Made by a program: the position numbers and the translations under genes
Shown here: one piece after another, positions 6,775 to 7,245 of the stretch
Position numbering within the stretch: the stretch's first letter is position 1
Layout: each line of letters starts with the position of its first letter
Notes under the pieces: generated by a model
Seen by the model: the letters and a program-made list of their open reading frames with translations, nothing else
The model's database searches: none
Told to the model about the DNA's origin: nothing
Source: Bacteroidota bacterium
GTDB lineage: Bacteria; Bacteroidota; Ignavibacteria; Kapaibacteriales; Kapaibacteriaceae
Direction: 5' to 3'
Length of the DNA stretch: 7,245 nucleotides
Assembly (NCBI GenBank): GCA_003488525.1
Contig: DNLG01000093.1
Coordinates: forward strand, 8,197 to 15,441

Positions 6775-7245
6775 TTACGGCATCGTTAGCGCCAGGGTAT
6801 GCTTGCCCCCTGACATCGTAACCCCCACGAAGCCGAAGTTCGCAATGAACGTCCTGGCCGGCGCGCCATCGACGGTTACGCGCAGGGCAGGGTCGTAGGG
6901 CACGGAGATCACTACAACACCACCGGTTGCGGCGTTCACCTCGGCGGTAAGACCGCTGGCCGTGGCCGAGGCCGTTACCTGCATGGCCGCGCGACGTTGC
7001 TCGGCCACGCGCAGGAAGTCTGCCGGCGAAACGTTCACCACCGTGTCGGATGCAAGGTTGTAGGGGGCGATCCCTGCCTGCGAAGCGGCCGGCGCATCAA
7101 GCACAACCGATGAGAACAGCATGTAGTCCTGACGTCCGGACGGAAGCTGACGGAACTGCTCGGGCGTGACGTAGCCATCGTAGCAGACAAGCAGCGGAAG
7201 CGTGACGTTTGAGCGCTGGATGAACTGATCCTGCACGGTCTGCAC
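6775..7245 (-). CDS. C-terminal part of a YfhO-family membrane protein (partial)
   Basis: The frame is open from the window edge to a TAA at 6775-6777 and encodes the last 156 residues or so; the start lies outside. The final 50 residues carry the family's C-terminal extracytoplasmic pattern: VVISVPYD (111-118), VTVDGAPA (123-130), FGFVGV (137-142) and GGKHTLAL (146-153). This matches the 'IPYDKGW..TVDGK......F.GV..PAGKHT' block of YfhO proteins, which are large polytopic proteins linked to glycosylation of cell-wall or surface polymers. Two differences stand out. The GW of the usual block is replaced (PYDPALRV), and the protein stops right after the beta-rich domain, without the terminal membrane helix that many members have. 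Its membrane part is not in the window, so the family call rests on the tail alone. It probably shares an operon with the membrane glycosyltransferase that follows it on this strand. Confidence 0.68.
   Translation of the reverse strand: MQTVQDQFIQRSNVTLPLLVCYDGYVTPEQFRQLPSGRQDYMLFSSVVLDAPAASQAGIAPYNLASDTVVNVSPADFLRVAEQRRAAMQVTASATASGLTAEVNAATGGVVVISVPYDPALRVTVDGAPARTFIANFGFVGVTMSGGKHTLALTMP

Overview
The window holds two blocks of genes that converge at about position 4510. I cannot place the organism precisely. Base composition (about 50-57% GC in sampled lines on the left, 62-72% on the right) excludes Campylobacter. The gene content suggests a bacterium that builds decorated surface polysaccharides.

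Left block (1-4504, + strand): a tightly packed operon in which consecutive genes overlap by 4-8 bases. After the last 21 codons of an upstream gene (possibly a methyltransferase) come four complete genes: (1) a 771-residue ATP-grasp plus phosphohistidine protein resembling L-glutamine kinase (Campylobacter jejuni Cj1418 type); (2) a class I glutamine-amidotransferase-like hydrolase (Cj1417 type, gamma-glutamyl-CDP-amidate hydrolase); (3) a CysQ-like 3'-phosphonucleotide phosphatase of the inositol monophosphatase superfamily; (4) a LicC-like nucleotidyltransferase (Cj1416 type, CTP:phosphoglutamine cytidylyltransferase). In C. jejuni the three Cj enzymes convert glutamine to glutamine phosphate, then CDP-L-glutamine, then cytidine diphosphoramidate, the precursor of the O-methyl phosphoramidate (MeOPN) group on the capsule. 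The gene order here (kinase, hydrolase, cytidylyltransferase) matches the C. jejuni transcription order, with a CysQ-like gene inserted. The window therefore most likely carries a phosphoramidate pathway outside Campylobacter.

A CDP-amidate kinase (Cj1415 type) and a phosphoramidate transferase are not visible. If present they lie upstream of the window or elsewhere. The CysQ-like enzyme makes sense if a 3'-phosphorylated CDP-amidate is the donor, because the transfer reaction would leave a 3'-phospho-CMP product to be cleared, as CysQ clears PAP after sulfate transfer. That link is inference.

Right block (4515-7245, - strand): the C-terminal end of a YfhO-family membrane protein, followed 31 bases later by a 742-residue polytopic protein that looks like a GT-C glycosyltransferase with a soluble C-terminal domain. 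Both belong to envelope glycan assembly in a broad sense. Their higher GC and opposite orientation set them apart from the phosphoramidate operon.
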